Source of the DNA: Pseudomonas jinjuensis
Lineage (GTDB): Bacteria > Pseudomonadota > Gammaproteobacteria > Pseudomonadales > Pseudomonadaceae
Assembly (NCBI RefSeq): GCF_900103845.1
Contig: NZ_FNIJ01000009.1
Coordinates: forward strand, 1 to 50,987
DNA length: 50,987 bases
Direction: 5' to 3'
The notes under the pieces are model-generated. The model saw only the letters and a program-made list of their open reading frames with translations. It was not told the DNA's origin and did not search any database. Of this stretch, positions 42,701-48,797 are shown piece after piece. Each line of letters opens with the position of its first letter. Position 1 is the first letter of the stretch. A program made the translations under genes and the position numbers.

Positions 42701-45148
42701 GCCATCGCCGTCGAGGCCGGCGGCACTTTCAACGCCATACCCGGCATCGACCCCAGCGGCAACCTGCTGACCAACGACACCGACGTGGACGCCAACGACG
42801 GCAAGGTGCTCACCGGCATTCGCGCGGATGGCGCCGGGGTGCCCGGCGGCTTCACGCCGGTCACCGGCAGCCAGACCATAGTCGGCCAGTTCGGCACCCT
42901 CACAGTGTCGGCCGACGGCAGCTACAGCTATCGGGTGGACAACACCCTGGCCTCCGTGCAGGCGCTCAAGCTCGGCGACAGCGTCACGGAGGTGTTCAGC
43001 TACAGCATGCGCGATTCGCTCGGCGCCACCGACACCGCGCAGTTCACCATCCAGATTCGCGGCGCCTACGACACGCCGGTCGCCATCGACGACATCGCCT
43101 TCGCGGTTGCCGACAACGGCGGCGGCAATGCCTTCAACCCGCTTGGCAACGTCCTGCTCAACGACACCGACGTCGATCTCGGCGACCAGAAGACCGGCAC
43201 CGCCGCCCGGTCGGGCGGCATCCTGGTGGGCGCCCCCTTCGAGCCGATCCCGCTGGGCACCACCAATGCCGACGGTGCGGTGCTGGTCGGCCGCTACGGC
43301 ACCCTGGTGATAGGCGCGAATGGCACCTACGCCTACTTCGTCGATTCCGACAACCCGGAAGTCCTGGCCCTCGCGCCATTGCAGTTCGTCGAGGACATCT
43401 TCACCTACCAGGTGACCGACCGTGGCGACCTGAGCGCCCAGGCCCAGCTGCGCATCTTCGTCTTCGGCCGCAACGACGCGCCCACCGCCAACCCCGACCA
43501 GGGCAACGCCATCGAGGCCGGCGGCCTGAACAACGCGGTGCCGGGCATCAACCCGGTCGGCAACGTGCTGGCCAACGACACCGACCTGGAAAGCGACCCG
43601 TTGACGGTGCTGGGCGTGCGCACCGGCGGCGCGGGCGATGCCGGCACCGCCGGCAGCCTGGGCACGGCGCTGCGCGGAACCTGGGGCAACCTCACGCTGA
43701 ATGCCGACGGCAGCTGGAGCTACGTGCTCGACAACAGCCTGCCCGAGGTGCAGGCGCTGCGCCTCGCCAACCAGACCCTGAGCGACACCTTCACCTACAC
43801 GATCGCCGACCGCTTCGGCCGCCAGTCCAGCTCGCAGCTGGTGATCGTCATCGGCGGCGCCAACGACACCCCCATCGCCCGGGACGACAGCGGCGTCGCC
43901 ATCGAGGCCGGCGGCGTGAACAACGGGACGCCGGGCCAGCCCGCCAGCGGCAACGTGCTGGCCAACGACAGCGACGTGGATTCCGTCGCCAACGGCGAGA
44001 CCAGGCGGGTGCTCGATGTCCGCACCGGTGCCGGCCAGACCGCCGGCGCGGGACAGGCGCTGAAGGGACTCTACGGCACGCTGGTGCTGAACGCCGACGG
44101 CAGCTACCTCTATGTGCTGGACAACGCCAACCCCACCGTGCAGGCGCTGCGCAGCGCCGGCGAGACGCTCAGCGAAGCGTTCACCTACACCATGGCCGAT
44201 ACCGCCGGCGCGACCTCCGTGGCACGCCTGACCATCACCATCCAGGGCGCCAACGACAACCCGCTGGCGCAGAACGACAGCAACCTCGCCAGCGACCAGA
44301 CCCCGGCGCCGCAGACCAGCGGCAACGTGCTGCCCAACGACGGCGACATCGACAACGGCGATGCCCTGCAGGTGGTCGGCATCCGCACCGGCGCCGAGGC
44401 AGGCAGCGGCACCGCCGGCACGGTCGGGCAGCCGCTGGCCGGCCGCTACGGCACGCTGATCCTCAACGCCGACGGCAGCTACACCTACGTCATCGACCTG
44501 ACCAATCCCGAAGTGCTGGCCGCCGCCGGGCTCGGCCAGGTGCTGCAGGATGTCTTCACCTACACCATCGCCGACCTCGCCGGCGCCACCGACCAGGCCG
44601 AACTGGTCATCACCCTGGACATCGCCGCGCCCTTCATCCCGGCGCCGGGCAACCCGCCGATGTTCAGCCAGCGCGGCGACAGCGCCTTCATCCACCTGCC
44701 GCTGCCGGATATCGACCCGGCGGTGTTCGTCGGCCCGGTGGTGGAGCGCGAGGCCAGGCTGCTCGAACTCTCCACCTGGGGCGCCAGCGGCGGCAACCTG
44801 CGCCTGGGCCTGCCGGAGGAAATCCGCAGCGAATCCATCGGCGCCGGCCTCGGCGTGGTGGAGGGCCAGTTCGTCGCCGAACAGGTCGCCAGGAGCCGCC
44901 TGGACAGCAACCTCGACCTGGCCTGGGTGCTCGGCCGGCAGGGCCGCGTGGGCCTGAGCGCCGATGGCCTGCTCAGCGATCCGTCGGTCTTCGCCAGCGA
45001 CGCCGCCAGCCTGACCCGCGGCCCGGCGCAGTCCGAAGCGCCGCCGCAGGCGAGCACCGCCCCCGGCTTCAGCACCCAGCTGCGCGCCGCCGCGCAGCGC
45101 CTGCACCCCGGCTGGCTGGCGCGTAACGAATCCCAACAGGAACCCTGA
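33800..45148 (+). CDS. Giant VCBS-repeat surface protein (LEPR motif, DUF4347)
   Basis: 3782 residues from the ATG at 33800 (GGAAGGGA upstream; an in-frame TTG at 33779 is less likely). Residues 12-24 hold ALALEPRILFDGA, the LEPR-XLL-type N-terminal motif of very large exported proteins. Residues about 68-220 are DUF4347 (IQIFSHGGAGQFTLG, LYGCDIGAGTAGQ). About 230-1850 contain eight or nine DUF11/isopeptide-like beta domains (VTLPEGTTQTLRLDDLIPPG). About 1855-1980 is SdrD-B-like. About 1985-2128 is cadherin-like. Then come eleven VCBS repeats and a 170-residue C-terminus without RTX nonapeptides. It is first in a five-gene operon with its presumed exporter. The 289 bp upstream contain the promoter, not clearly resolved. 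Likely a biofilm or cohesion adhesin. Confidence 0.9.
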   Translation: MPRVNVFAPASHALALEPRILFDGAAAAAADQQHNDPGHAPAPADRPAPVAEPSNSASAPAPAPSAARHLLVLDSRVENRERLTADLPADVRAVVVNTTEDGLAAISAALAELGKVDSIQIFSHGGAGQFTLGNRTLTASNLDQAAGILDGWRAALNAGADIQLYGCDIGAGTAGQKLVNELALRTGADVGASSNDTGSRAAGGDWNLEVRSGLIDRPIALSADALATFDGLLADAGPTTALPVTAQDVLLGDQFSFTVDFTNVSTQPGFAPFVTLFMPATGKDGDDGVTFISANYLGQNLVSHVVTFDANGQAIHPLAEDANGNPLVIDAADFGMRAGDQMVVVELPFASVTQDQPVISVQITASLSNLADTSFSDGAPDLTIQVRGGFEFGNDALDNPTQDPSLVEAVTHSFIVHPTVITATQTVNAPEGETTTGPNYGRTLTTTVTPANGQTLTNVVVTQPLPGNIQVTAITPGAGGVLTSITLADGRVVTNPAEINLLIAADDVFISQFTVQYATLSGPTDTLVQFYVPDADSSGQQILDPVTGAPVTITIDAPTASGQWVPLDPRDVVPPDTSIDFSATGEDTSFVAKSITLRKTATLQVDVGHVGISIGDTLNYRLDMAVSDFFAYGSDFFGDGELVVRDLIGDGQTLTGTPTLTVTLAGVTRNIALVTSVVTNADGTTSVEFDIAQSLRNAFFGIRGWFNGDLAFDETRDGAATAVISYSTVIAQSYTPPSGAPHSEINEGDSVGNSVEVSGTILEDLFNLTGASQTDDSSSTTTIPTSTVDIQLVEVNNGTPPPSGELRPGDLVTFRLSYDLVTGDYEQYRLTAYLPLPLFDVTGLTWTIGDGSGQWQIGPGNSNLGPLVSVTSGAGNSVVFDFGSFTTADIDGSRIVVEFTLRVGDQPFADQRSLDVLAQSTQQTTLTDQTLISSDVAVIVSVAEPVLNIRHGVVSTSHGTVTGTTGSWSAPGTAGVPFSGSVTELNAVNGDVSGIDGGDLLRLATAIENSGGGGAFDVVTSITLPPGLSFVGGSLAAANLQIYRGDGTLMVAGVDYAVTGNTITFLDANNTASLLAGRAGTAADASGANMVVIVYDVRVDNAIAAARTLQSSAVLSNYASVDNGTDFTPTDLQELANQQVASPEVRKVFAGGTLDNGDSSATHTTGADLVVGESMVFDIVVTLPEGTTQTLRLDDLIPPGLRLDPAFNGGLGYQLITTVAGSGALTGNFAGTVTVGSFAALTGALGDDGGDVRLTFSVSSANADNNLGNNSFVIRVQLVASNVLGNQAGTVLQNNAQTLFSDPDGDTPNGTVALERTVTLTGGQPTVFIREPTLQISQQLVTVPDFNGFDQGDPVEFTITIANGTAGTDFNAFDISFADVLPPELDNLQFTVTYLNGASNNGGADFELVGGQLRSVAGANIDIVRGGSIVIRVTGVVNATAAAESTFDNVATVLWTSLDGNVGGDVDPAGERTGADGLLNSGVLNDYQRNSTLLIPVNQAMQLSRVGGLPDTPAPTPDTRAPSEQVTIGEVIRYRLAVLVPEGDNPNYQLQVVLENGLQFIDPGANNLRIALISNNGGLTSDALLALTGGLQIEGNETNAEARPITADLSGAAPVALLNPARVTVVTNPDGSQTVTFDLGNLVNANDDVDLEGIVLEFNVRVLNQAGNVAGATLDVQAHEFVDGVARSSSDIRTESIVEPSFDGLDKQVVNFDPNPAGSTGTATVQIDFTQNGGLPAFDTHLTDSFPGGSDYTLVSLQIGGTTFGPGNLPPGVTFSNAGGITLDFAQIDPGTQIRVVYQVTVPNDAAIANSNAVLTWTSLPEDFSAFGGSSVGIDGQPDGERTGSEAGPNTYILREGAGLGIIAGTLWNDTGSATGSAVPDGPGLPGQTVTLTWAGADGDLATSADNLVFSTVTDLDGQYRFGVLPAGIFRIDAPAGTISYPQPLGDLRVRIDTDTASPLGQVVVTLGEGATGAADAGYVEQNDAPVNTLPGTQNGLEDVPLPIAGISVADIDANRDPNAADRTLQVTLTVQNGTLSLSATPPGVTVSGANSASLTLTGNLADLNAALANLVYLGNLDFNGLDTLTVRTSDLGNFGDADGDGIPGENPEDALVDQDSLQIVLAPVNDPPIANPDLADAVEAGGTFNNVPGVNPRGNLLNNDTDVDIATNADVLRVVSMGLSGQPPTAILGAGATVVNGTFGHLLVSANGGYEYVLHNDDPRVQALRLSGETLVEEFTYTISDLGGLQSSSTLTVTIHGANDTPVGVDDEGSATEAGGVLNGTPGNDAIGNVLANDTDVDNGDARTVTGIRNLRETAPGTLIDVAAGTDSSNGTVIVGTFGTLTIGADGSYRYVVDNDNTVVQRLVAGDTLVEFFSYQVTDIGGLNDVAQLRIVINGANDNPLASDDQAAAQAASTNGNAQESNPTGNVILFPSRPGPIDQDGGDGVDLDVDRTDRPSTQLDVTGIRVGQETAGGALTGVAGGTTQADGTVIVGQFGTLRIGADGSFFYDVDSTNPAVQGLGPGETLDEFFTYEITDTAGLTDQAQLHIIVRGVNDPPVAQNVVAIARESGGVANGTPGIDPTGDATANSFDPDGDPLTVTLIRAGAEGDAGTAVPVDPAGTQVIGLYGTLTIRPDGTFSYVVDNTDPQVQALREAGDLLIERFTYTISDGVAPAPETDTGEIVVVILGQNDNPVAVDDAATAVESGGVNNGQAGVDPIGNVLVNDTDVDGGEIPADPIDYGETQAVSTVRTGAEAGSGAAGTLGSELRGIYGWLTLNADGSYSYRLDNAMAEVQALRGSANTLVDLFSYTVIDSAGAEDRATLNITIQGANDAPVANDDVALAIEAGGANNATPGVNPSGNVLGNDTDVDAFGESLSVISLSQGASTGTVGTAFAGTYGTLTLNADGSYSYVLDNANPAVQALRSAIDTLTESFTYGIRDLAGATSSAVLSIVISGRNDNPVAVDDTAIAVEAGGTFNAIPGIDPSGNLLTNDTDVDANDGKVLTGIRADGAGVPGGFTPVTGSQTIVGQFGTLTVSADGSYSYRVDNTLASVQALKLGDSVTEVFSYSMRDSLGATDTAQFTIQIRGAYDTPVAIDDIAFAVADNGGGNAFNPLGNVLLNDTDVDLGDQKTGTAARSGGILVGAPFEPIPLGTTNADGAVLVGRYGTLVIGANGTYAYFVDSDNPEVLALAPLQFVEDIFTYQVTDRGDLSAQAQLRIFVFGRNDAPTANPDQGNAIEAGGLNNAVPGINPVGNVLANDTDLESDPLTVLGVRTGGAGDAGTAGSLGTALRGTWGNLTLNADGSWSYVLDNSLPEVQALRLANQTLSDTFTYTIADRFGRQSSSQLVIVIGGANDTPIARDDSGVAIEAGGVNNGTPGQPASGNVLANDSDVDSVANGETRRVLDVRTGAGQTAGAGQALKGLYGTLVLNADGSYLYVLDNANPTVQALRSAGETLSEAFTYTMADTAGATSVARLTITIQGANDNPLAQNDSNLASDQTPAPQTSGNVLPNDGDIDNGDALQVVGIRTGAEAGSGTAGTVGQPLAGRYGTLILNADGSYTYVIDLTNPEVLAAAGLGQVLQDVFTYTIADLAGATDQAELVITLDIAAPFIPAPGNPPMFSQRGDSAFIHLPLPDIDPAVFVGPVVEREARLLELSTWGASGGNLRLGLPEEIRSESIGAGLGVVEGQFVAEQVARSRLDSNLDLAWVLGRQGRVGLSADGLLSDPSVFASDAASLTRGPAQSEAPPQASTAPGFSTQLRAAAQRLHPGWLARNESQQEP
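40184..44622 (+). repeat. Eleven tandem VCBS repeats inside the giant surface protein
   Basis: Each unit of about 130-140 codons opens with a form of PVAVDD..A.EAGG, passes GNVLANDTDVD, then RTGAEAGSG, GTYGTLTLNADGSYSYVLDN, FTYTI.D..GA and closes in GANDNP. The third unit (about 41010-41440) has lost the NDTDVD motif and carries an insertion rich in Pro, Gly and Asp; the fourth reads NSFDPDGDP. Codon choice is also similar between units, so recombination between them is possible. Confidence 0.85.
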
Positions 45149-45162
45149 CTGCAAAGGTGACT

Positions 45163-46713
45163 ATGGCCAGATATGCCCTTTCTCTCATCGGCGTCTCCGT
45201 CGCTTCCGCGCTGCTGCTCGGTGCCTGCACCTCACTGGACCCGAAGCCCTACACGGAAGAGGAAAAGCGTCATCGGCTCCTCCTCGACCAGGCGAGCATG
45301 TATTCCGAGCAGGAACCGGTGAGCACGCCGATCACCTTCTACGAGGCGGCGGCGCGCGCACTGAAATACAACCTCGACTATCGCCTCAAGCTGATGGAGA
45401 GCGCGCTGGCGGCCAACCTCAAGGACGTGACCAGCCACGAGATGCTGCCGCGGCTGGTGGCCTCGGCCGGCTACGCCGGGCGCAACAACGATTCCGGCGG
45501 CACCTCCATCGGCATCGAGGACCGCCAGGAATCCCTGCGCGCGTCCACCTCCGAGGAGCGCTACCGCGAGCTGTACAGCCTCGGCCTGAGCTGGAGCCTG
45601 CTCGACTTCGGCGTGGCCTACTATCGCAACCAGCAGCGTACCGACGAGATCCAGATGGCCGAGGAACGCCGCCGCAAGGTGGCGCAGAACGTCCTGCAGG
45701 ACGTGCGCAACGCCTACTGGCGCGCGCTCGGCGCACAGAAGCTGTTGCCCGAGGTGGACAACCTGCTGCTGCGCACCCACCACGCGCTCACCGCCGCCCG
45801 CCAGGCCGAGGACCAGGGCCTGCTGCCGCGCCAGGAAATCCTCGCCTACCAGCGCGCCCTGCTGGATTCGGTGTACCTGCTCACCGTGCGCCGCCAGGAC
45901 CTGGAATTCGCCCAGGCCGAGCTCTCGGCGCTGATGTCTCTGCCGCCGGGCTCGCGGATGGTCCTCGCCGACACCTCCGAACCGCCGCTGCCGCTGCTCA
46001 AGCCGGACATGGATCGGCTGGAACAGCTGTCGCTGGAAAACCGTCCGGAGATCATGGAGGAGTGGTACCGCAAGCGCGTTTCCGCCAACGACCTGAAGAT
46101 CGCCAAGGCCCAGGTATGGCCGAACCTGACCCTGAGCTACGGCTTCCAGTACGACTCCAACAAGTTCCTCTACAACAGCGACTGGTGGGAAACCGGCGTG
46201 CAGGTGTCGATGAACCTGCTGCGCCTGGCGCAGCTGCCGGCCCTGAACGCCGCCCAGGAATCCCAGGAGAAGACCGACGATGCCCGCCGCGTCGCGCTGT
46301 CCATGGCGATCCTCACCCAGGTGCGGGTCGGCGCCCTGCGCTACCAGCTGGCGCGCCAGGAGGTGGAGTTCACCGACGAGAGCCTGCGTGTCGACGAGAG
46401 CCTGCTGAGCTATGCCAAGGCGGCGAAGAGCACCACCATCGGCTCCGAACTGGAGCTGATCCGCGCCGAGGGCCGCTACCTGCTGTCGCGCTACCAGCGC
46501 GAGGCGGCCTACTCCAGCGCCCAGGCGGCCTGGGGCCGGCTGTACAACTCGATCGGCCTGGACGTGCTGCCGGCAGAGATCGACAAGCACGACATCAAGA
46601 GCCTGGCCCGGGAGATCGAACGCACCCTCTCCGCCCAGGAAGGTCGCAACCTGCTCGCCAGCAACCAGGAAACCAGCAACCAGGGAATGGCCAATGCCTC
46701 ATACCAGCCGTAG
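45163..46713 (+). CDS. TolC-type outer-membrane channel lipoprotein
   Basis: 516 residues. ATG 45163 is preceded by AAAGGTG; a GTG at 45157 is in frame but lacks a site. The signal peptide ends in LLLGACTS (Cys22). The body has repeated coiled-coil arms (YNLDYRLKLMESALAANLKD, LPRLVASAGYAGRNNDSGG, LGLSWSLLDFGVAYYRNQQ, PNLTLSYGFQYDSNKFLYN), the two-repeat layout of TolC/OprM/NodT channels. It begins 15 bp after the giant gene and overlaps the adaptor gene by 20 bp, so it is the dedicated outer-membrane exit of this operon. Confidence 0.88.
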   Translation: MARYALSLIGVSVASALLLGACTSLDPKPYTEEEKRHRLLLDQASMYSEQEPVSTPITFYEAAARALKYNLDYRLKLMESALAANLKDVTSHEMLPRLVASAGYAGRNNDSGGTSIGIEDRQESLRASTSEERYRELYSLGLSWSLLDFGVAYYRNQQRTDEIQMAEERRRKVAQNVLQDVRNAYWRALGAQKLLPEVDNLLLRTHHALTAARQAEDQGLLPRQEILAYQRALLDSVYLLTVRRQDLEFAQAELSALMSLPPGSRMVLADTSEPPLPLLKPDMDRLEQLSLENRPEIMEEWYRKRVSANDLKIAKAQVWPNLTLSYGFQYDSNKFLYNSDWWETGVQVSMNLLRLAQLPALNAAQESQEKTDDARRVALSMAILTQVRVGALRYQLARQEVEFTDESLRVDESLLSYAKAAKSTTIGSELELIRAEGRYLLSRYQREAAYSSAQAAWGRLYNSIGLDVLPAEIDKHDIKSLAREIERTLSAQEGRNLLASNQETSNQGMANASYQP

Positions 46714-47467
46714 GTTCGTGATGTTGCCGCTGTTGCTGTCCCTCGCCACCCTGGCCGCCCAGGCCGAAGAACCCGCCCTCCCCGGCCGCGGGCTGGAAGA
46801 GCCGGGCGCCATCCGCGTACTGCTGGCGGCGGGGCTGGAAACCACCCTGTCGAGCCAGATGAACGGCACCCTCGGCGAGCTGCGCACCGCCCTCGGCCAG
46901 ACGGTGAAGGACAAGGCCCTGCTCGCCGAGCTGGATTGCACCGAGGCGCAGGCCCGCGCGCGGGTCGCCGACGCCGAGCTGACCATGGCGCGGCAGAACC
47001 TCGAAGCCAAGCGCAACCTGCGCAAGCTCGACGCGGTGGGCGACCTGGAAGTGGCGATGGCCACCACCGAGGTGCGCAAGACCGAGGGCGCGCGCGCCCT
47101 GGCCCAGGCCCAGGCGAGCTACTGCAAGGTGCAGGCGCCGTTCGCCGGACGGGTCGCCAAGGTCTACGTGAAGCCCTACCAGACGGTGAACGCCGGCACC
47201 CCGCTGTTCGACCTGGTCAGCAACGGCGCGCTCAAGGTGCGACTCAACGTGCCGTCGCGCCTGCTGCCGCACCTGCAGGTCGGGCAGGCGCTGGAGGTCA
47301 GCATCCACGAGACCGGCAGGAGCTACCCGGCGCACATCAGCGCGATCAACTCGCGGGTCGACGCGGTGGCGCAGACCGTCGAGCTGGAGGCGAAGCTGGA
47401 CGCCGAGCATCCCGAACTGATCGCCGGCATGACCGGCACCGCGCGGTTCCCCGATGACCGTCAGTGA
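46694..47467 (+). CDS. Periplasmic HlyD/RND-type adaptor
   Basis: 257 residues. A signal peptide (FVMLPLLLSLATLAAQA) is present and no membrane anchor. Then a short adaptor: lipoyl halves around MNGTLGELRTALGQTVKDKA and KVQAPFAGRVAKVYVKPYQT, a brief coiled coil (ARARVADAELTMARQNLEAK) and a beta domain ending GMTGTARFPDD. It lacks the lipobox of AcrA-type adaptors. It overlaps the tolC-like gene upstream (20 bp) and the GAF/HlyD gene downstream (14 bp), which indicates tight translational coupling. It probably forms part of the periplasmic duct with the two membrane-bound adaptors that follow. Confidence 0.85.
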   Translation: MPHTSRRFVMLPLLLSLATLAAQAEEPALPGRGLEEPGAIRVLLAAGLETTLSSQMNGTLGELRTALGQTVKDKALLAELDCTEAQARARVADAELTMARQNLEAKRNLRKLDAVGDLEVAMATTEVRKTEGARALAQAQASYCKVQAPFAGRVAKVYVKPYQTVNAGTPLFDLVSNGALKVRLNVPSRLLPHLQVGQALEVSIHETGRSYPAHISAINSRVDAVAQTVELEAKLDAEHPELIAGMTGTARFPDDRQ

Positions 47468-48797
47468 ACCCTCGCCCGGCGTCCAGTTCCTGGCCGGACT
47501 GGCGGCGCTGCGCGACCGCGCGCTGGAAGCCGACTCGCTGCAGGCGCTGGCCTTCTGCATGGCCAACGACCTCTACCCGCTGCTGCGCTTCCACCAGGCG
47601 CTGGTGTTCGCCCGCCGTGGCGAGGCGCTGGATTTGCTGTGCGTGTCCGGGCTGTCGCGGCCGACCGAGGATTCGCCCTACCTGGTCTGGCTGAAGCGCG
47701 CCAGCCGCTGGCTGGAGACGCAGCTCGCGGGCGACGGGCCGCAATGGCTGGCGCGGGAAAACCTCGAACCGCCGGCGGAAATCGCCGACGGCTGGGCCGA
47801 GTGGTGGCCGGCCGGCGTCTGCTGCGTGCCGCTGCAGGCGCGCGATGGCCAGCGCCTCGGCGTGCTGCTGTTCCTCCTCGACGAGCCGCCGGCCGAAGCC
47901 CTGCAGCAGCAGCTCGGCGGCATCTGGCGCACCTACGCCTACTGCTGGGAAGCGCTGGCGCACAAGCGCCGCCTGCGCTTCTGGCCGAGCCGCAAGCAGA
48001 CCCTGCTGGTGCTGGCCGCCGCCCTGCTGGTGCTGCTGGTCCCGGTGCGGCAGACCGCCCTCGCCCCGGCCGAGATCGTCTCGCTGCAGGCGCAGGTGGT
48101 CAGCTCACCCATCGACGGGGTGATCGAGCACATGCTGGTGCGGCCGAACCAGGCGGTGCAGGCCGGCACGCCGCTGTTCGAGCTGGACCAGACCACCCTG
48201 CGCAACCGCGCCGAGGTGCTCGGCAGCGAAGTGGCGGTGGCCGACGCCGAGCTGCTCGCCGCCAGCCAGCGCGCCTTCGACAACCCGCAGAGCCGCAACG
48301 AGCTGACCCTGCTCGCCAGCCGCGCCGAACAGCGCCGCGCCGAACTGGCGGCGGTGCGCGCGCAGCTGCAGCGCAGCCGGGTGCTGTCGCCGCGGGACGG
48401 CGTGGCGGTGTACAGCGACCCCAACGACTGGCTGGGCAAGCCGGTGGTCACCGGCGAACGCATCATGCAGGTGGCCGACCCGGCGCGGCCGGCGATGCGC
48501 ATCCAGCTCGCGGTGGCCGACGCCATCGCCCTGGAACCCGGCGCCGAGGTCACCCTGTTCCTCACCGCCTACCCGCTGCAGCCGCTCCGCGGCAAGGTGC
48601 TGGAAACCAGCTACCAGGCGCGCCCCAGCGACGAGGGCGTGGCCTCCTACCGCCTGCTGGCGAGCGTCGAGGAACACCCCGCCCACGCCCGCCTCGGCCT
48701 GCACGGCACCGCCAAGCTGTACGGCGAGCGGGTGCTGCTCGGCTACTACCTGCTGCGCCGGCCGCTGGCCAGCCTGCGCGCCTGGACGGGCTGGTGA
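47454..48797 (+). CDS. GAF-like domain/HlyD adaptor fusion
   Basis: 447 residues from the ATG at 47454. Residues about 20-165 look like a GAF-type cytoplasmic domain (QALAFCMANDLYPLLRFHQA, ALVFARRGEALDLLCVSGLS, GVCCVPLQARDGQRLGVLLF). One membrane helix follows (QTLLVLAAALLVLLVPV, about 183-200), then an HlyD periplasmic part: QVVSSPIDGVIEHMLVRPNQ, coiled coil VAVADAELLAASQRAF, SRVLSPRDGVAVYSDPNDW and a beta domain. A cytoplasmic sensor-like domain on a membrane fusion protein is uncommon. It overlaps the M50 gene at TGATG. The GAF call is by fold pattern and is moderately sure. Confidence 0.78.
   Translation: MTVSEPSPGVQFLAGLAALRDRALEADSLQALAFCMANDLYPLLRFHQALVFARRGEALDLLCVSGLSRPTEDSPYLVWLKRASRWLETQLAGDGPQWLARENLEPPAEIADGWAEWWPAGVCCVPLQARDGQRLGVLLFLLDEPPAEALQQQLGGIWRTYAYCWEALAHKRRLRFWPSRKQTLLVLAAALLVLLVPVRQTALAPAEIVSLQAQVVSSPIDGVIEHMLVRPNQAVQAGTPLFELDQTTLRNRAEVLGSEVAVADAELLAASQRAFDNPQSRNELTLLASRAEQRRAELAAVRAQLQRSRVLSPRDGVAVYSDPNDWLGKPVVTGERIMQVADPARPAMRIQLAVADAIALEPGAEVTLFLTAYPLQPLRGKVLETSYQARPSDEGVASYRLLASVEEHPAHARLGLHGTAKLYGERVLLGYYLLRRPLASLRAWTGW

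Noticed and set aside
40184..44622. Regularly spaced similar DNA blocks that could suggest a CRISPR-like or satellite array
   Set aside because: The period is about 400 bp, in frame, and explained by protein VCBS repeats; there are no short identical repeats with unique spacers.
33758..45154. An uninterrupted 3798-codon reading frame on the minus strand opposite the giant surface protein
   Set aside because: It is in exact codon register with the sense gene, so a stop needs a TTA, CTA or TCA codon in the sense frame, and these are nearly absent from high-GC Pseudomonas genes. Its product is low-complexity (rich in Gly, Val, Asp, His) and resembles no protein.
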